Assembly (NCBI GenBank): GCA_965229335.1
Contig: OZ245874.1
Coordinates: 1,798,001-1,862,000 of the forward strand
Source of the DNA: JAFKFH01 sp017307375
GTDB lineage: Bacteria; Pseudomonadota; Alphaproteobacteria; Ferrovibrionales; Ferrovibrionaceae
Direction of reading: 5' to 3'
DNA: 64,000 bases
Made by a program: the position numbers and the translations under genes. A model generated the notes under the pieces. The model was not told the DNA's origin and searched no databases. It worked only from the letters and a program-made list of their open reading frames with translations. Numbering within the stretch: position 1 is the stretch's first letter; each line of letters starts with the position of its first letter. Below, in pieces: positions 60,483 to 64,000 of this stretch.

Positions 60483-61340
60483 TCAGGTGAGCCGGCCGAG
60501 GATCTTTTCGGCCGCCCGCAGATGCGGCTTGTCGATCATCCGGCCGTCGAGGCGGACGACACCGACCGCCGGATCGGCGGCGAAGGCCGCGACGATGCGC
60601 CGGGCCCAGGCGATCTCGGTCTCGGACGGGCTGAATGCCTGGTTGACCGCTGCGATGTGGCGCGGGTGGATCAGCATCTTGGCGCCGAAGCCGTCGCGCC
60701 GTGCGGCCTCGGCCTCGCTGCGGCAACTCTCGTCGCCGTCGATGTCGGTATTGACGGTGTCCACCGCCACGACGCCGGCGGCGGAGGCTGCGATCAAGCA
60801 GAGATTGCGGGCCAGTCGATAGGGATCGGTCCAGCGTCCGTCCACCTGGTTGGCCGAGGCGCCGAGCGAGGCGGCGAGGTCTTCCGCGCCCCAGGCCATA
60901 CCCCAGAGCCGCGGCCCGGCCGTGCGGTAATCGCCGAGCGCCAGCAGCGAGTCGGCGGTCTCGGTGACGATCGCCATGATCTTCGTGGTGCCGGTCGCGA
61001 TGCCATGCACGGTCTCGAAGGCATCGAGGTAATGGCCAAGCTGCCTGACATGCTCGACCGAGCGGCATTTCGGCAAGGCGATGCCATCGGGCCTCGCCCG
61101 CATTACCGCGGCGAGATCGTCAAGGCTCAGGCCCGTATCGAGATCGTTGATGCGGACGAACAGCCTCGGCCGCTGCACCGGCGCCTGGGCCAGCGTGGCC
61201 TTCAGCGTTTCGCGCGCCGCGGCCTTGGCCTCGGGCGCCACCGAATCCTCGAGGTCGAGGATCAGCGCGTCGGCGGCGCTGGCGACGGCCTTCTCGAACT
61301 TGCGCGGCGAATCGCCCGGCACGAACAGCAGCGAGCGCAT
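60483..61340 (-). CDS. HpcH/HpaI (CitE)-family lyase, possibly citramalyl-/malyl-CoA lyase
   Basis: A 285-residue TIM-barrel lyase. 'RSLLFVPGDSPRKFEKAV' opens it, the Mg-binding acid is in 'LILDLEDSVAP', and an arginine in 'LFVRINDLDTG' binds the carboxylate. 'WGAEDLAASLGA' and 'KMLIHPRHIAAVNQAF' are typical of CitE-like (3S)-malyl-/citramalyl-CoA lyases. ATG 61340 is used since it overlaps the stop of the MaoC gene (TGATG). It would cleave a hydroxy-acyl-CoA to acetyl-CoA plus an oxo acid. Confidence 0.88.
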   Translation of the reverse strand: MRSLLFVPGDSPRKFEKAVASAADALILDLEDSVAPEAKAAARETLKATLAQAPVQRPRLFVRINDLDTGLSLDDLAAVMRARPDGIALPKCRSVEHVRQLGHYLDAFETVHGIATGTTKIMAIVTETADSLLALGDYRTAGPRLWGMAWGAEDLAASLGASANQVDGRWTDPYRLARNLCLIAASAAGVVAVDTVNTDIDGDESCRSEAEAARRDGFGAKMLIHPRHIAAVNQAFSPSETEIAWARRIVAAFAADPAVGVVRLDGRMIDKPHLRAAEKILGRLT

Positions 61341-61789
61341 CACGGCCGCCGCCGCATCAGCGCGGTGCGCCGGCAGATCGCCACGGTCTCGTCGCGCTGG
61401 TTCAGCGACGTATGCTCGAATTCGACCAGGCCCGCGTCGGGCCGCGACTTCGACTCGCGGACGGCGACGACCCGGCTGCGGCTGCGCAGCGTGTCGCCGC
61501 AGAAGACGGGCTTGGGGAAACGCACCTCGCTCATCCCGAGATTGGCGACCGTCGTACCGAGCGTGGTGTCGTTGACGGTCATGCCGATCATCAGCCCCAG
61601 GGTGAACAGGCTGTTGAACAGTGGCTTGCCCCATTCGGTCGTGGCGGCGAAATGCGCGTCGAGATGCAGGGGCTGGGGGTTCATCGTCATCGTCGAGAAC
61701 AGGACATTGTCGGTCTCGGTCACCGTGCGCGTCCAGGGATGGTCGAACACCTGGTCGACCGTGAAATCCTCGAAATACAAACCGGGCAT
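61340..61789 (-). CDS. MaoC-family single-hotdog hydratase
   Basis: A 149-residue hotdog protein. 'VLFSTMTMNPQPLHLDAHF' contains the hydratase catalytic positions (the usual D-x-N-P-x-H pattern is changed to M-x-N-P at its start). It resembles mesaconyl-CoA-hydratase-type and (R)-specific enoyl-CoA hydratases. It is co-translated with the CitE-like lyase, and so probably hydrates the lyase's precursor. A second, larger hydratase (59606-60472) is encoded nearby on the other strand. Confidence 0.88.
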   Translation of the reverse strand: MPGLYFEDFTVDQVFDHPWTRTVTETDNVLFSTMTMNPQPLHLDAHFAATTEWGKPLFNSLFTLGLMIGMTVNDTTLGTTVANLGMSEVRFPKPVFCGDTLRSRSRVVAVRESKSRPDAGLVEFEHTSLNQRDETVAICRRTALMRRRP

Positions 61790-61800
61790 CGTCTTCTCCT

Positions 61801-62934
61801 TCAGGCAATCCTGATCGCGCCGGCCTGGGCCAGCGCCTCGATCCGGGTATCGTCGACACCCCAGGCGCCGAGGGCGGCGCGGCTGTCGGCCCGCGGCGCG
61901 GTCGGGGCGGCGGCGGGGGTGCGGCTGAACCGCGGGGCGGGGGCGGGTTGGATCACGCCGTCGATCTCGACGAAGCTGCCGCGCGCCTGCAGATGCGGAT
62001 GGCCGGGCGCTTCGGCCATCGACAGCACCGGCGCGACACAGGCGTCCGACTCTGTCAGCAACGCGGCCCAGTCATCACGCGGTCGGGTGCGGAATTGCGC
62101 GGCCAGCGCGGCCCGGGTCGTCGGCCAGGTGGCCGGATCGTCGCAGGGCAGCGGGTCGAGGCCGAGGCGGCGAAACAGTTCGGCGCGGAACTTGCCCTCG
62201 ATCGGCGCCACCGCGATATGGCGGCCGTCGCTGCATTCGTAGACGTCGTAATGCGGCGCGCCGGAATCGAGCAGGTTGGTGCCGCGCGCCAGGCTGTGCA
62301 GGCCGGCGGCATGAAGGCCGAACAGCGGCGTCATCAGCGAGGCGACGCCGTCGACGATCGCGGCATCGACCACCTGCCCGCGGCCGCTGCGCTGGGTTTC
62401 CCACAAGGCGCAGACCATGCCGAAGGCGAGATAGAGCGCCCCGCCGCCGTAGTCGCCAAGCAGGTTGACCGGCGGCGTCGGCGGCTGGCCCGCGCGGCCG
62501 ATGGCGTCGAGCGCGCCGGTCAGGGCGATATAGGTCAGGTCGTGTCCGGCATGGGGTGCCAGCGGTCCGTCCTGGCCCCAGCCGGTCATCCGGCCATAGA
62601 CGAGACGCGGGTTGCGGGCGAGGCATTCGTCGGGGCCGAGGCCCAGCCGCTCCATCGTGCCGGGGCGGAAGCCCTCGATACAGCCGTCCGCCTCGGCCAG
62701 CAGGTCGAGGGCGAGGGCGCGGGCCGCCGGGTGCTTCAGGTCGATCGCCGCCGACAGCCGGCTGCGATTGGCCAGCGCGAAGCGGGCGGGGCGTTGCAAC
62801 CCGGTATCGGACGGCTCGGGCCGGTCCAGCCGCAGCACGGTGGCGCCGAGATCGGCCAGCAGCATCGCCGCCATCGGCCCCGGGCCGATCCCGGCGAACT
62901 CGACGATGCGGCAGCCGGCGAGCGGGCCGCTCAT
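61801..62934 (-). CDS. CaiB/BaiF family protein, alpha-methylacyl-CoA racemase-like
   Basis: A 377-residue class III CoA-transferase-fold protein. 'GCRIVEFAGIGPGPMAAMLLAD' in substance opens it (residues 7-28). The racemase-type pair is visible: histidine in 'GPLAPHAGHD' and aspartate in 'GHDLTYIALTGAL'. 'IAVAPIEGKFRAELFRRLGL' fits the glutamate region of Amacr/Mcr. This favours racemisation of 2-methylacyl-CoA over CoA transfer, though the fold serves both. Its ATG overlaps the stop of the acetyl-CoA hydrolase/transferase gene. Confidence 0.88.
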   Translation of the reverse strand: MSGPLAGCRIVEFAGIGPGPMAAMLLADLGATVLRLDRPEPSDTGLQRPARFALANRSRLSAAIDLKHPAARALALDLLAEADGCIEGFRPGTMERLGLGPDECLARNPRLVYGRMTGWGQDGPLAPHAGHDLTYIALTGALDAIGRAGQPPTPPVNLLGDYGGGALYLAFGMVCALWETQRSGRGQVVDAAIVDGVASLMTPLFGLHAAGLHSLARGTNLLDSGAPHYDVYECSDGRHIAVAPIEGKFRAELFRRLGLDPLPCDDPATWPTTRAALAAQFRTRPRDDWAALLTESDACVAPVLSMAEAPGHPHLQARGSFVEIDGVIQPAPAPRFSRTPAAAPTAPRADSRAALGAWGVDDTRIEALAQAGAIRIA

Positions 62935-64000
62935 GCCGCCAATCCATGGGCCGCGCGGTCGAGGTCTTCGCGGAATTCCGGCGCGGCGATGGCGATCATG
63001 CGCCTGGTCCGCTGCTTCAGGGTCAGGCCACGCAGTTCGGCCACCCCCCATTCGGTGACGATTGCGTCGACGTCGCAGCGCGGCGTGGTGACCACGGCGT
63101 CGGCCAACCTGGGGACGATACGACTGACCCGTCCCTGGGCGGCGGTGGCGGGCAGGGCGATCAGCGCCCGGCCGCCGGCCGAGGCATTGGCGCCGCGCAC
63201 GAAGTCGGGCTGGCCGCCGATGGCGCCGACCGCGCGACCGCCAAGCGTCTCGGCGTTCACCTGGCCGGTCAGATCGACCTCGATCGCCGAGTTGATCGCG
63301 ACGAACCGGTCGAGCCGCGCCAGTACCCCGGCGCCGTGGGTATGTCGGCCGGGGCGCAAGGCGATATCCGGGTTCCTGTGGGCGAAGTCGTAGAGGCGCC
63401 GGGTGCCGAACAGCAGGCCGGCGACGGTCATGCCGGCATCGATCGCTTTCGCCGCATTGGTCACCGCGCCGCCTTCGATCAGGTCGAGCACGGCATCGCC
63501 GATCAGCCCGGAATGAATGCCGAGATCGCGATGGCTGCCCAGCGCGCGCAGTACCGCGTCGGGAACGCTGCCGACGCCGATCTGCAAGGTCGCTCGATCG
63601 GGAATCAGCCCGGCGGCGTGGGCGCCGATCCGGGCCTCGACCTCGCCGATGCGGGCGGGTGGCAGTTCGAGTGGCGCGGCCTCGGCCGTGACCGCCACGT
63701 CGATGCGGAAATCGGCAGGCAGTTCGGCCGACGGCGTCCAGGGGACATCCGGGTTGATCTCGGCCACCACGACGCGGGCCCGGCGGGCGGCGTCCAGCAG
63801 GTAGTCGCAGGCCAGCCCGCCCGACGGCCGCCGGCCCGGCGGCCCGGGGCTCAGCTGGATCAGCACGACGTCGGCCCGCAGCCTTCCGTCGGCGAAGCCG
63901 TCGCCAAGCTGCGAATAGGGCATCGGCAGGATGTCGAGCCGGGCAAGGGCCGCCGTCTTGCCGATGGCGCCATAGGAAACGAAGTCGATGGCGGTCGCCC
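62931..64000 (-). CDS. Acetyl-CoA hydrolase/transferase family protein (class I CoA-transferase), 5' end outside window
   Basis: The reading frame is open to the right edge, so the N-terminus is missing; 356 residues are visible. 'IGVGSVPDAVLRALG' and 'AINSAIEVDLTGQVNAE', with the catalytic glutamate, identify the Cat1/4-hydroxybutyrate CoA-transferase branch. 'EWGVAELRGLTLKQR' lies near the C-terminus. The family includes the itaconate CoA-transferase RipA of Yersinia. It is upstream of, and overlaps, the racemase-like gene, leading a minus-strand operon that continues to the CitE-like lyase. Confidence 0.88.
   Translation of the reverse strand, partial: ATAIDFVSYGAIGKTAALARLDILPMPYSQLGDGFADGRLRADVVLIQLSPGPPGRRPSGGLACDYLLDAARRARVVVAEINPDVPWTPSAELPADFRIDVAVTAEAAPLELPPARIGEVEARIGAHAAGLIPDRATLQIGVGSVPDAVLRALGSHRDLGIHSGLIGDAVLDLIEGGAVTNAAKAIDAGMTVAGLLFGTRRLYDFAHRNPDIALRPGRHTHGAGVLARLDRFVAINSAIEVDLTGQVNAETLGGRAVGAIGGQPDFVRGANASAGGRALIALPATAAQGRVSRIVPRLADAVVTTPRCDVDAIVTEWGVAELRGLTLKQRTRRMIAIAAPEFREDLDRAAHGLAA

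Noticed and set aside
1..64000. Mobile elements, CRISPR arrays, tRNA or rRNA genes, integration sites
   Set aside because: No transposase or integrase frame, no regular repeat-spacer array, and no recognisable tRNA or rRNA sequence was seen on either strand.

Overview
The window is a GC-rich (visibly well above 60 %) stretch of bacterial chromosome packed with small-molecule uptake and catabolic genes. Codon use, gene families (Liv-type and NMT1-type importers, CaiB/BaiF proteins, AtuA family, Tat-exported oxidases) and the many 4-bp start/stop overlaps suggest an alphaproteobacterium, perhaps in the Rhodospirillales; this is inference, because no rRNA, tRNA or housekeeping marker is present. 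No insertion sequence, CRISPR array or tRNA was found. Nearly every base is in a gene, and no gene-free stretch exceeds 300 bases.

Layout. (A) 1-4082, minus: a GntR/UTRA regulator followed by a Liv-type ABC importer running off the left edge. (B) 4351-14283: an NMT1-type importer, two tandem amidohydrolases, an acyl-CoA ligase, a tiny AtzG/GatC-like protein with an amidase, a PLP fold-III enzyme and an EamA exporter, closed by a convergent TetR. (C) 14560-18270: exported serine hydrolase, then an exported flavin amine oxidase with its own cytochrome c. (D) 18287-24361: a phthalate-type aromatic module (Rieske oxygenase, Gfo/Idh dehydrogenase, 4,5-dihydroxyphthalate-decarboxylase-like protein, EamA, LysR, MarR) tied together by an identical palindromic operator. 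(E) 24513-32385: TPP enzyme, NMT1-type importer with two different permeases, aldehyde dehydrogenase, MarR, class II aldolase/decarboxylase. (F) 32375-39268: a Liv-type binding protein, a single-chain biotin-dependent acyl-CoA carboxylase and a CoA ligase, with a divergent TetR. (G) 39261-46152: XRE-cupin regulator, M24 peptidase and a peptide-type ABC importer. (H) 46392-56288: enoyl-CoA hydratase, AtuA-family protein, a complete Liv importer with a CoA ligase inside the operon, and a TetR. (I) 56280-60472: nitronate monooxygenase, divergent enoyl-CoA hydratase, CoA ligase and hotdog hydratase. (J) 60483-64000, minus: CitE-like lyase, MaoC hydratase, CaiB/BaiF family protein and an acetyl-CoA hydrolase/transferase cut by the right edge.

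Working together. The recurring plan is importer, then CoA ligase or hydrolase, then hydratase, lyase or carboxylase: each block looks like uptake plus CoA activation and breakdown of an organic acid or amide. Two regulons can be read from the DNA: GCTTAG-N4-CTAAGT sites in block D, and TAATGA-N7-TCAY sites that overlap core promoters in front of blocks H and I. Two adjacent genes in block D appear to use CTG and ATT as start codons, each sharing bases with the stop codon of the gene before it.
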